Assembly: GCA_016715885.1 (NCBI GenBank)
Contig: JADJXL010000003.1
Location: forward strand, 62,001 to 126,000
DNA: 64,000 nt
From: Polyangiaceae bacterium
GTDB taxonomy: Bacteria; Myxococcota_A; Polyangia; Polyangiales; Polyangiaceae
Direction: 5' to 3'
Part shown: positions 17,733 through 26,218 of the stretch, in pieces
How the letters are laid out: each line of letters begins with the position of its first letter
How positions within the stretch are numbered: position 1 is the first letter of the stretch
Notes under the pieces: model-generated
The model's database searches: none
Seen by the model: only the letters and a program-made list of their open reading frames with translations
What the model was told of the DNA's origin: nothing
Translations under genes and position numbers: made by a program

Positions 17733-17745
17733 ATCGTAAACTAGG

Positions 17746-17780
17746 CTCGCGCAGCGCGCGTCTCACGCGCGCGAAGCGAG
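17746..17780. repeat. Second adjacent palindrome (35 bp)
   Basis: CTCGC (17746-17750) pairs with GCGAG (17776-17780), and GCGCGCGT (17754-17761) pairs with ACGCGCGC (17765-17772) around a CTC loop. Small internal loops (GCA/GAA) separate the two stems. It sits 13 bp from the 68-bp palindrome and probably belongs to the same element. Confidence 0.75.
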
Positions 17781-17868
17781 GGTACGAACCCAGACCCGTG
17801 TTCAAAAAGGACCTGGACACGGCAAGCAACTCAGGGGACATTCGGTCCGTCGGTCGCCCCAAAGACGC

Positions 17869-19083
17869 ATGGAAAACCTTCAAAACCGCTACCAGCGTTA
17901 TCGAGCTGCTTTGCGCTACGAGTCGCTGCCGCTCGCATTCGTGGACCTCGATGCCGTCGACGAAAATGTCGACACGCTCCTGGCCCCCGTTCGACGTTCC
18001 GGAAAAACGTTACGAGTTGCAACGAAGTCGATTCGCTGCGTCGAGCTCATTCGTTACATCGTCGAACGCGGTGGAAGCGCCGTTCGAGGGCTCATGGCCT
18101 ATTGTCCTGCGGAAGCGAAATACCTTGTCGAGCATGGTTTTCGGGACATTCTCGTCGCGTATCCAACGGCGCATCCCAATGATGCACGAACGATGGCCGA
18201 GATCAATCGCGATGGAGCCCGCGTCTCCATTTCCGTGGACGCAACCGAACACCTCGAAGTTCTCGATGCCGCAGCGCGAGCTGCTGGTTCCGTAATTCCC
18301 GTCATCGTGGACATCGACGTATCGCTCAGGCCCTTGAGTGGGCGCCTGCACGTGGGCGTGCGGCGAAGTCCCATCCACGACGCTCGAGCCGTGGGCGACT
18401 TCATCGAATCCCTTGCGCAATTCCGGCACCTCGCGTTCGCCGGCTTATTGGGCTATGAAGCGCACATTGCGGGCGTGCCGGATCAAGCGCCGCTCGGCCC
18501 CCTCGGAGGATCCGCGAAACGTGCGGTCAAGCGTATGGCGGGTGAAACCGTCATTGCGCTGCGAAGTTCCATTTTGCACGAGCTGGAAAAGCGCGGGATG
18601 TCGGTTTCGCTTTTCAATGGCGGCGGCACGGGCAGCGTTTCCTTTTCCGTGGCAGACCCATCCCTCACAGAAGTCACCGCGGGTTCGGGCTTTCTCGATA
18701 GCCATCTTTTCGATCATTACGACGGCTTGTCGCTTTCTCCGGGCGCTTTTTTCGCGTTGCAAGTCACACGCAAACCCGCCAAAAGCTTCGTCACGTGCCA
18801 TGGAGGCGGCTTCATCGCATCGGGCGCAGCGGGCTCCGACCGCCTGCCAGTACCTTACCTGCCCGATGGATTGTCTCTATTGAGCCTCGAAGGCGCAGGC
18901 GAAGTACAAACACCTCTGTCCGTACCCGATGGAGTCGACCTACCGCTCGGGCATCCCGTGATATTTCGCCATGCAAAATCCGGTGAGCTCGCGGCGCATT
19001 TTCGCGAATACTTGCTCGTGCGCAACGACCGAATCGAATCCCGCGTCAAGACCTATCGCGGCGCAGGGCAATGGTTTCACTGA
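17869..19083 (+). CDS. Alanine racemase-fold amino acid deaminase/aldolase-like PLP enzyme
   Basis: A 404-aa cytoplasmic PLP enzyme of fold type III, in the group of D-threonine aldolases, DSD1-like dehydratases and related deaminase/aldolases. The N-terminal barrel starts with PLAFVDLDAVDENV and carries the Schiff-base Lys in LRVATKSIR (~residue 55). The phosphate-binding glycine loop is visible in FNGGGTGSV. A C-terminal beta domain (CHGGGFIASG) contributes the usual metal/PLP-proximal residues. Substrate is not readable. The gene stands alone downstream of the palindromes and is followed by a convergent lipoprotein gene 9 bp beyond its stop. Confidence 0.83.
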   Translation: MENLQNRYQRYRAALRYESLPLAFVDLDAVDENVDTLLAPVRRSGKTLRVATKSIRCVELIRYIVERGGSAVRGLMAYCPAEAKYLVEHGFRDILVAYPTAHPNDARTMAEINRDGARVSISVDATEHLEVLDAAARAAGSVIPVIVDIDVSLRPLSGRLHVGVRRSPIHDARAVGDFIESLAQFRHLAFAGLLGYEAHIAGVPDQAPLGPLGGSAKRAVKRMAGETVIALRSSILHELEKRGMSVSLFNGGGTGSVSFSVADPSLTEVTAGSGFLDSHLFDHYDGLSLSPGAFFALQVTRKPAKSFVTCHGGGFIASGAAGSDRLPVPYLPDGLSLLSLEGAGEVQTPLSVPDGVDLPLGHPVIFRHAKSGELAAHFREYLLVRNDRIESRVKTYRGAGQWFH

Positions 19084-19092
19084 CGCAACGCT

Positions 19093-19650
19093 TCAATGCA
19101 CGACCATCGGAATGCCGAGCGCAGACGTGCCCGGGCATTCGTGATTGAGCATCGCAATGCGGGCAAAAATGGCGTATTCCGTCGATGTAAAGACATCCGG
19201 CCCCACCTTGATCGTGGCCGTGGCAGCTTGCTCCGTACAAGGCAATATCGCGTAAAACCAAGTATCCGGTTCCACCTCGATCGAAGGATGCGACGATTCG
19301 AATTCCACGCCCGGATACCAATTGAATCCCAAACCGGAAACATCCTTCATCATCACGGTCAACGTCGCCGACTCCCCTGATTCGAGCTTCCCGTCGCCAT
19401 CGGTGTCGTTGCTGATGGATGGATTGACGACCACCAGCCGGTCGAGATCGTCGCACGTGGGCTCGGAGGAAACAGGCGCGTCGTCTTGCGGGACGCATGT
19501 CGCCGTATTTCCACTGGACGAACTGGAGGAGCTCGTACCGGACGAACTCGAGCTCGATCCACCATTGTCGTCGTTCGGTTCGATGATCACCTCGTTCGCA
19601 CACGCGACGAGCAGACTTGCACACCCCATCAAGCCAAGAAGTTTTTTCAT
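19093..19650 (-). CDS. Hypothetical lipoprotein with Ser-rich linker (185 aa)
   Basis: A signal peptide with lipobox LVAC (Cys ~17) is followed by an acidic and poly-Ser linker (about residues 30-50), then a beta-rich domain with an NDTDGDGKLESGES acidic loop that could bind calcium. That domain is reminiscent of CARDB-like secreted modules. Exposed on the outer membrane or in the periplasm. It lies 23 nt downstream of the PhyH gene on the same strand and may be the last member of the AKR-PhyH transcript. Function unknown. Confidence 0.75.
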   Translation of the reverse strand: MKKLLGLMGCASLLVACANEVIIEPNDDNGGSSSSSSGTSSSSSSSGNTATCVPQDDAPVSSEPTCDDLDRLVVVNPSISNDTDGDGKLESGESATLTVMMKDVSGLGFNWYPGVEFESSHPSIEVEPDTWFYAILPCTEQAATATIKVGPDVFTSTEYAIFARIAMLNHECPGTSALGIPMVVH

Positions 19651-19673
19651 GGGAAGATCATAGCGTCACAAGA

Positions 19674-20456
19674 TCAAAAAATCCGTTCGAACACGCGTGG
19701 CTTTCTCTTCGTTCGCACACAACGCGTTTCGCCGCGCAAATAACAAACCGTCAACGCTCGTCGAGGTACGTCCGTACGATTCGTCCCCGAACGATGCCAC
19801 AGCTCGTTGTTTATCAGGAGCGCCTCGCCCGCGCGCGCAGGCACGAAAATTCGATGCTCGTCCACCGACGCAGCCGCTACATACTCCGGCTGAACGACGC
19901 CTCCGAGCGGCGTGACGAGACCTTTCAAATGCGAACCCGGGATCACTTCGACGCACCCCGATGCCTCGGTTGCATCATCGAGCGTCGTCCATATTTGCAC
20001 GAGCGGCGGACGATCGAGCCCCCAAAAAATTCCCCCGTCCTGATGCCACGGCAAATCCGTTCCACCACGCGCTGCCTTGTTGAAAAGCACCGCGCGATAA
20101 AGCGTAATCGGCCCGGGCGCGAGCTCCCGTAAAATACGCTCGAATATGCCATTACCAATATAGGCTCGAAAAAGCGGATCCTTTTCGAGTTTTTCTATTT
20201 TCCGATACTGAAGTGATGGTCCGACAAACCCCTGACGGCGAACGAGATCTTCGTACTTGCCCGTGACCGAGTCGTGCTGGAAGAACAAACCTTCGTGGGA
20301 AACGCGGCCGAGCATGATGTCGTCGGCTCGACCCCTGAGCGCTTCGATGCCCTCGTCCGAAAGCACTCGTCCGAGACGCGCATACCCAGTTGCACGAAGC
20401 TCGGCAAGCACAGCCTGAACATCGATCGCCGCGTCATCCAGCACGAGCGACGTCAT
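19674..20456 (-). CDS. Phytanoyl-CoA dioxygenase (PhyH) family Fe(II)/2-oxoglutarate enzyme
   Basis: A 260-aa cytoplasmic dioxygenase. The iron facial triad is visible as His and Asp in LPWHQDGG and the distal His in LWHRSGTNRT; the Arg near the C-terminus (VPRRALTVCY) would bind 2-oxoglutarate. GCVEVIPGSHLKG is a standard PhyH motif. Its ATG overlaps the stop of the upstream aldo/keto reductase by 4 bp (20453-20456), so the two are co-translated and may act in one oxidative pathway. Substrate unknown. Confidence 0.9.
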   Translation of the reverse strand: MTSLVLDDAAIDVQAVLAELRATGYARLGRVLSDEGIEALRGRADDIMLGRVSHEGLFFQHDSVTGKYEDLVRRQGFVGPSLQYRKIEKLEKDPLFRAYIGNGIFERILRELAPGPITLYRAVLFNKAARGGTDLPWHQDGGIFWGLDRPPLVQIWTTLDDATEASGCVEVIPGSHLKGLVTPLGGVVQPEYVAAASVDEHRIFVPARAGEALLINNELWHRSGTNRTDVPRRALTVCYLRGETRCVRTKRKPRVFERIF

Positions 20457-21430
20457 CGCGCGTAGCTCGCGTTCGTCCCCTGAAACTCCACGTGCAGCTC
20501 GTCGATCCGCTTGCGGCCTTCAGGCGAAATCACCTTGGCGCACGCGTCGATCGCACCATCGAGCTGCGCGACCGATCCAGGCCCTACGAGGATCGAGTCG
20601 ACACCAACCGTGCCCGCAACGAACGCATACGCGAGCTCCACGATCGACATGCCCTCCGTCACGGCAACTTGTCGATACGCTTCGACGCGCTCGAAGAACG
20701 GCGCCGTCCAGTAGCGCTTCTGGTAGAGCGTGTTCTTCTCGAAACGCGAACCTTTCTGCGACACGTCGGGCGAAGCGAACTTGCCCGCGAGGAGCCCTCC
20801 CGCGAGCGGATTGTACACGGTCGTATGAACTCCGTGCGAACGCGCGAAGCGGAAGTACTCGATGTCGAGCTGCCGAATGAGCACGTTGTAGAGCACTTGG
20901 GACATCACGGGTCGCGGCATTCCGTGGCGCTCGGCGAGCTGCAGCATCTCGAGGATCTGCCACGAGGCGTAGTTCGAAACGGCCCACGAACGAATCTTGC
21001 CCGACGCGAGAAGCGTCTCGATCGCTTGCAGAGATTCTTCGATCGGCGTCGCATGATCGGGCACGTGCAGGTAGTAGACGTCGACCACATCCATGGCTAG
21101 CCGAGACAAACTCTCGTCGATCGCGGCGAGGATCCGCGCCTTGGACAGTCCCTCGGGTTTGCCGCCGATTCGACCGAAGCCCACCTTCGTCGCGACGAGT
21201 GCTCGATCGCGCCTGTCGCGAAGTGCGCGACCCAAGACGCGCTCCGCCTCTCCATCGACGTACGCGTTGGCCGTGTCGAACAGGACGACGCCGCGATCGA
21301 GCGCACGGTGCACGATGTTCAGGCTTTCCGCTTCACTCGTGCGTTTACCGAAATTCATCGTGCCTACGGCGAGGCGCGGAGGTTCGTTTGCAGCACGAGG
21401 ACGCGTGAAGGGTTCGACGAGCGGCGACAT
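20453..21430 (-). CDS. Aldo/keto reductase
   Basis: A 325-aa NAD(P)H-dependent oxidoreductase of the AKR TIM-barrel superfamily. Visible: LAVGTMNFGKR at the first strand, the catalytic Asp/Tyr in FDTANAYVDGEAE, Lys in VATKVGFG, His in YYLHVPD, and the C-terminal cofactor part DSILVGPGS. ATG 21430 gives the normal AKR N-terminus. It overlaps the PhyH gene and faces the divergent GMC-partner gene across 82 bp. Confidence 0.92.
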   Translation of the reverse strand: MSPLVEPFTRPRAANEPPRLAVGTMNFGKRTSEAESLNIVHRALDRGVVLFDTANAYVDGEAERVLGRALRDRRDRALVATKVGFGRIGGKPEGLSKARILAAIDESLSRLAMDVVDVYYLHVPDHATPIEESLQAIETLLASGKIRSWAVSNYASWQILEMLQLAERHGMPRPVMSQVLYNVLIRQLDIEYFRFARSHGVHTTVYNPLAGGLLAGKFASPDVSQKGSRFEKNTLYQKRYWTAPFFERVEAYRQVAVTEGMSIVELAYAFVAGTVGVDSILVGPGSVAQLDGAIDACAKVISPEGRKRIDELHVEFQGTNASYAR

Positions 21431-21512
21431 GCGCGGAGGCGTAGCGCAAGTGCACGAAGGGAACCATTCTTTGTCTTGCCTACCGACCCTCGCTCCCCCT
21501 ACGGTGCACCGC

Positions 21513-22025
21513 GTGAACGAGCTCGTGCGCTTCGCCCTCACCGCGTACTACCCTCGTACCGATGATCTCCCGGGCCTTTCGGACCTCGGCGTGGACGAGA
21601 AAATCGCCACGTTTCGGCGCGAAACGACGTGGGTGTTTTGGATGGGGATCGTCGCCGCGGCGTTCTTCTTTCAAATCGCTCCCGTGTTCACGTTGAAACG
21701 GCCGTGGCTCGCGACGCAACTCACGCCCGAGGAGCTCGACCAACACGCACACGCGCTCACGTCGCACCCGTGGTACCTCGTGCGTCAGATGCCGATGATG
21801 TTGAAGCTCATCGGTGGAATCTTCTGGGCGCAGTCCCCTGAAATTCGTTCATTCGTAAACCTTCCGCCCTACCCGCCGGATCCCGGTACGCGACGGACAG
21901 AAGCGTTCATCCCGCGATTCGTCGCCCCGCCGCGAGTCGTTTCTTCGGACAAACTCATCGAGCTCGGCCAAAAGGAGCGGGCGCGAGGGCGTGACGGCAC
22001 CGTGAAGAAGGGTCTGCGGGCATGA
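21513..22025 (+). CDS. Small membrane partner of GMC oxidoreductase
   Basis: A 170-aa protein with one clear TM helix (VFWMGIVAAAFFFQIAPVF, residues ~40-58) and a C-terminal domain rich in Leu, Arg and Pro. It overlaps the GMC gene by 4 bp (ATGA). The arrangement recalls long-chain fatty-alcohol oxidases, where a helical N-terminal region precedes the GMC domain, and gluconate-dehydrogenase subunit 3-type partners; similarity is by layout, not a demonstrated match. Start is GTG 21513 or GTG 21504. It probably anchors the dehydrogenase to the membrane. Confidence 0.7.
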   Translation: MNELVRFALTAYYPRTDDLPGLSDLGVDEKIATFRRETTWVFWMGIVAAAFFFQIAPVFTLKRPWLATQLTPEELDQHAHALTSHPWYLVRQMPMMLKLIGGIFWAQSPEIRSFVNLPPYPPDPGTRRTEAFIPRFVAPPRVVSSDKLIELGQKERARGRDGTVKKGLRA

Positions 22026-23596
22026 GCGCGAACGATCCTACGATTCCGAAGCAGTTTGCCATGACAACCGATCGTTCGACGTCAAACGGTCGCCACGTCA
22101 CGTTCACGTCGCTCGACCAAAGCGGGCTCGACGTGGAGGTCGACTTCGTGGTCGTGGGCAGTGGAGCGGGTGGAGCTGCGGCAGCGGTCGTGCTTGCGCG
22201 AGCGGGATATCGCGTTGCGATCGTGGAATCCGGACCATGGCGCGCGCCCGAGGACTACCCGTATTCGACGTACGGAACGATGCGCGACATCTTCCCCGAT
22301 TGGGGCACGCTCGTTACGCAGAGCCGCGCGCTTTGGCCGATCGTGCAAACGTCCGGCGTTGGTGGCAGCACGGTCGCCAACAGCGCAATCGTGGTGCGCA
22401 CGCCCGGTGATTGCTTCGAAAGGTGGGAGCGCGAGTACGGCATTGAAGCGCGCGAGCTCGAAAAACGCGTGTGGCAACACCAGGATCGCATTGAGAGCGA
22501 GCTTTACGCGACCGAAGTGCCCCCCGATGCGCGCGGCTTGTCCAACGTCATGGCCATGGACGCCGCGGACAAACTCGGTTGGTCCTCGCATTACATGGTG
22601 CGTTATGTGAAGGATTGCGAGGGGTCGGGGCAGTGTTTGCAGGGTTGTCGCCGCGGACGCAAACAAAGCACGAACCTCAATTACGTGCCCGAGGTGCTCG
22701 AACGCGGTGGGTATGTCCTTTCCTGCGCACCCGTGAAACGCATTCTTCACGACGGCGCTCATGCATTCGGCGTCACGGGGCGTTTTCGAGATCCCGAAAC
22801 CCGCAGGTTTGGAGCTCGCTTCACCGTGCGAGCGCGCCGCGCCGTTCTCATTGGTGCTTCCGCGACGCAATCACCCGTGCTGCTCGCCAATAGCGGCATT
22901 CGTAGCAAAGCACTCGGAACGCTCTTCCGCGCGCATCCTGGAACGGGTGCGTTTGGCGTGTACGACCATATCGTCGATCAGAACCTGGGCGCCACACAAG
23001 GTTGGGCATCGACTGCATTTCGAACGGACCCTGGGCTGAAGCTCGAAACACTTTCCCTTCCACCCGAAATGGTCGCAGGACGTATGCCCGGTGGTGGGAC
23101 CGAGCTCGTGCGACGTTTTCGCGAATTCCGACACTTGACCATGTGGGTCGCGGCCGTTCGTGCCGAATCGATTGGTACGGTCAAACCAGGGCTCTTTGGC
23201 GGTCCTGTCGTCAAGTACATTCTCGACGAAGCCGACATGCGGAAACTACGTAAAGGTTTGTCCTTCGTCGTGCGCATGCATTTCGAGGCAGGTGCGCGTG
23301 CCGTCATATGTGGCGTGCATGGTTTGCCCTTCAAGATCGGTCCGGACGACATTCGACTCATCGAAGAAGGCCCGCTCGATCCGCGCGCGTATGTCGGCAT
23401 TTTGTCGCATCTGTTCGGCGGTTGCCCCATGAGTGCCGATCCGCGTCAGGGCGTCGTCGATGCTCGCGGCAAAGTGCACGGCATGGAGGGGCTCTACGTG
23501 GTCGATGCTTCGGCCATTCCGACGAACCTGGGCGTGAATCCGCAGCACACGATCATGGGCCTCGCATCCACGTGGGCGGAGTATCTCGTGAGTTGA
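22022..23596 (+). CDS. GMC-family FAD oxidoreductase, fatty-alcohol-oxidase-like
   Basis: A 524-aa flavoprotein. The Rossmann FAD motif VVVGSGAGGAAAA is at residues ~41-53, the GMC signature GVGGSTVANSA at ~117, and the C-terminal active-site motif NPQHTIMGLA carries the His. A Cys-rich insertion with DCEGSGQCLQGC then RGRKQS matches the segment seen in long-chain alcohol oxidases. A second conserved His lies in LSHLFGGCPMS. It likely oxidises an alcohol; the electron acceptor is unknown. Translationally coupled to the upstream 170-aa membrane protein. Confidence 0.9.
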   Translation: MSANDPTIPKQFAMTTDRSTSNGRHVTFTSLDQSGLDVEVDFVVVGSGAGGAAAAVVLARAGYRVAIVESGPWRAPEDYPYSTYGTMRDIFPDWGTLVTQSRALWPIVQTSGVGGSTVANSAIVVRTPGDCFERWEREYGIEARELEKRVWQHQDRIESELYATEVPPDARGLSNVMAMDAADKLGWSSHYMVRYVKDCEGSGQCLQGCRRGRKQSTNLNYVPEVLERGGYVLSCAPVKRILHDGAHAFGVTGRFRDPETRRFGARFTVRARRAVLIGASATQSPVLLANSGIRSKALGTLFRAHPGTGAFGVYDHIVDQNLGATQGWASTAFRTDPGLKLETLSLPPEMVAGRMPGGGTELVRRFREFRHLTMWVAAVRAESIGTVKPGLFGGPVVKYILDEADMRKLRKGLSFVVRMHFEAGARAVICGVHGLPFKIGPDDIRLIEEGPLDPRAYVGILSHLFGGCPMSADPRQGVVDARGKVHGMEGLYVVDASAIPTNLGVNPQHTIMGLASTWAEYLVS

Positions 23597-23665
23597 CCAA
23601 AATTACGCCACGAACACGAGAGCCTGATACGATGCCTGGGACGTGCGCGAGGAGGAGGCATCCCG

Positions 23666-26122
23666 GTGAGTGACAAGGATCGAATCGGCGGCTTGGGGAC
23701 GTCTCCGCAAATCATTCACCCAAGCGGTCTTCCGCGGGTCAACGACAGCTTTCCGCCACCCGGACCTGTCGCGGGACAATTTCAACCCGGCACCGTTGTT
23801 GCGGGAAAGTTCACGCTGAAGAGCATCATCGCGACGGGCGGTACGGCGACGGTTTTCGAAGCCTGGGACATGCTCATCGAAAGGCCCGTGGCGCTCAAGT
23901 TGCTGCATCCGCATCTGGTGGCGGATCAAACTGCGGTGGCGCGATTTCGACGCGAAGCTCAAGCAACGGCACGCGTGAGGCACCCGAACGTGGTCGACGT
24001 GCTCGAAATGGGCATCAGGCGCGACGGCACGTTTTACATGGTGCAAGAGCTGCTCACAGGAAAAACCCTGAACGAGCTTTTGACAATACGAAAGCCACTT
24101 TCTCCCGAACGGGCGCTCAGTCTTGCCATTCCCATCATGGGTGGTTTGTCCGCCGCACATGCCCTCGGCATCGTTCATCGCGACGTCAAACCCGACAACA
24201 TCATTCTCACGACGGCTACGTCCGGCGAAATCATGCCCAAATTGATTGATTTTGGCATCGCGAAGGCAGTAAAGGACGGGCAATCCATTACGCATTTCGG
24301 TGCGGTCATCGGAACGCCGCATTACATGTCTCCGGAGCAGGTTCGAGGACACACGTCCGACATTCGAGTGGATGTTTGGGCAATCGCGGTCGTCCTTTAT
24401 GAAATGCTCTCTGGATCCAGGCCGTTTGCCGACGATGTTCCCATCATGATCATGACGAACATCGCAACGAGCTCGCCGATTCCATTCGAGGCGGTCGCTC
24501 CGAAAAACGTCAAGCAATATGCGCCGATTTTCAAAAAAGCGCTCGCTCGAAACATCGACGATCGCTTTCCGACGATTTTGGCATTGCGAGACGCGCTCCT
24601 CCAAATCGCCGGCGGACACCCACAACCCGTGCCGGCCATCGAACTATTTGGAGAGCCGGAGAGCAAAATCATTCCACTGAACCCGTTCACGCAATTGCCC
24701 GTCGTCAATGACGAGTTCAGCGACGATGGCGACGAAATGGACAGCGTCGCAAACGACGACGATGACGATGACGTGAATTCCATCGGGTCTCGTCAAAACA
24801 TCCTCAATTCGTCGCGTGCCATAGCTGGCGCCGCACCGGCATTGGACCTCTTGGCAAAAGCCGAACGAGCTCTCGAAGTCAATGCGTTGGCCGACGCTCT
24901 CCGTAACGCCGAGCAAGCACTTGCACTGCCGAGCGTAGCGCCGGACTTGCAAGGAAAGCTTTATTTGACGTGCGCCATTGCTTCGCGTTGGCAAGGCGAC
25001 TTGACCAATTCGATGAAAGCCGCGCAGGAAGCACTCGCCAGGCTTGCTCGTGGAAGTCAAGAATGGCACCTGGCATTCGATTGCGTGGTCGTGGCGCAGG
25101 GTCAATTCGGGCGAAAAGAACGCTTGCTCGCGCGGGCCGACGAGCTGAAATCGCTCGAGGAAGAGGGCGACATATCGCTACCCGGCGCATTCGTGGCAAG
25201 CGCCAGTCGCTTGGCGCGTTACGTGCTGCGCGCCGGGGTTCCTCGATTGGCCGTGCAATTGGCTCGCGGCGCGCGCCGGTATGCCGAGCGCCAAAAGAAC
25301 CTCGCGCCGGAAGCTGGTGCGTGGCTCGACGTCGTGCGTGCGGAAATCGCGCTGCACGAAGGAGATCCGGTGACGCACGTGCGGCGGCTCGAAACGGCCA
25401 TCGATGGATTCACGGCTGCGAGAGACATGCGTTTGGTTTGTCAGACGCAATTCGATTTGGGACTCGCGTACCTGGCGCTCGGGGCCACGGAAAACGCTGC
25501 ATCCATTTTGCAAACGGTGCTCGGCGTGGCCGAACCCATGGCGCTCGATTTCGTTCCCGCCGTCAAAGCATCGCTCGGATATACATTTGCACTGCTCGGT
25601 CGATTGAAAGAAGGTATCGAATTGGCGGTCGCGGGTGAAAAAACGAAAATGCATCCCAACCCCGACATCGAGAGCGCGTGCTTGCTCGCGGTGGCACGTG
25701 TGCGCAAGCTTCAATCGGATACGGACACCGCGCTTTCCCTTACGAAAAGGGCGGTTGACGCAAGCGTGGACTTGCCGGGGCGTCACGCGCATGCGCTTGC
25801 ATTTTACGCGAGCCTGCAAATCAACCGCGGTCAATTCGAGGCCGCCCTGAAGTCCGCCACGGAATCCTTTACGACCCTGGATCGACTCGGTGGAATCGAA
25901 GAAGGCGAACCGCTCATTCGTCTCGTGTACGCACTCGCGCTGCGGGCGGCGGGGCAAGAAGCCGAAGGTCGGAAACGAATTGCAGAAGCGCGAAAGCGGC
26001 TGTACGAAATGGCTCGACGATTGGGCGACAAACACTGGCAGAATACGTTCCTGTCGAATGCTCCCGACAATGCGAGATTGCTCTCGGTCGCTTCGCAATG
26101 GATTGGCGACGCTGCGACGTGA
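23666..26122 (+). CDS. Hanks-type Ser/Thr protein kinase with TPR-like C-terminal half
   Basis: An 818-aa kinase. The kinase domain (residues ~48-315) has the VAIK-type Lys in VALKLLHPHL, catalytic HRDVKPDN, metal-binding DFGIAKA and the GTPHYMSPEQ activation-segment end, so it is predicted active. An acidic linker (about residues 350-370, a run of Asp) leads to ~430 residues of helical repeats of TPR type (for example LADALRNAEQALALP and NSMKAAQEALARL), a protein-interaction platform common in myxobacterial kinases. No TM helix is obvious. GTG 23666 has an excellent purine-rich SD (AGGAGGAGG, 23650-23658). Confidence 0.93.
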   Translation: MSDKDRIGGLGTSPQIIHPSGLPRVNDSFPPPGPVAGQFQPGTVVAGKFTLKSIIATGGTATVFEAWDMLIERPVALKLLHPHLVADQTAVARFRREAQATARVRHPNVVDVLEMGIRRDGTFYMVQELLTGKTLNELLTIRKPLSPERALSLAIPIMGGLSAAHALGIVHRDVKPDNIILTTATSGEIMPKLIDFGIAKAVKDGQSITHFGAVIGTPHYMSPEQVRGHTSDIRVDVWAIAVVLYEMLSGSRPFADDVPIMIMTNIATSSPIPFEAVAPKNVKQYAPIFKKALARNIDDRFPTILALRDALLQIAGGHPQPVPAIELFGEPESKIIPLNPFTQLPVVNDEFSDDGDEMDSVANDDDDDDVNSIGSRQNILNSSRAIAGAAPALDLLAKAERALEVNALADALRNAEQALALPSVAPDLQGKLYLTCAIASRWQGDLTNSMKAAQEALARLARGSQEWHLAFDCVVVAQGQFGRKERLLARADELKSLEEEGDISLPGAFVASASRLARYVLRAGVPRLAVQLARGARRYAERQKNLAPEAGAWLDVVRAEIALHEGDPVTHVRRLETAIDGFTAARDMRLVCQTQFDLGLAYLALGATENAASILQTVLGVAEPMALDFVPAVKASLGYTFALLGRLKEGIELAVAGEKTKMHPNPDIESACLLAVARVRKLQSDTDTALSLTKRAVDASVDLPGRHAHALAFYASLQINRGQFEAALKSATESFTTLDRLGGIEEGEPLIRLVYALALRAAGQEAEGRKRIAEARKRLYEMARRLGDKHWQNTFLSNAPDNARLLSVASQWIGDAAT

Positions 26123-26218
26123 CCGCTCATTCGGTCGGCTCCCGGAGATATACCTGCCGCTACCCGCCGGATGGATGACGCAACGCCGCGATCCACCCGG
26201 CGGCCGCGTACTCGACGC

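Noticed and set aside
17746..17800. tRNA-like fold around the second palindrome
   Set aside because: No acceptor stem, anticodon loop or T-loop consensus in register; it is a simple nested palindrome.
26121..26136. Short inverted repeat GACCG...CGGTC after the kinase gene as a terminator
   Set aside because: Only 5 bp with no U-tract and easily due to chance.
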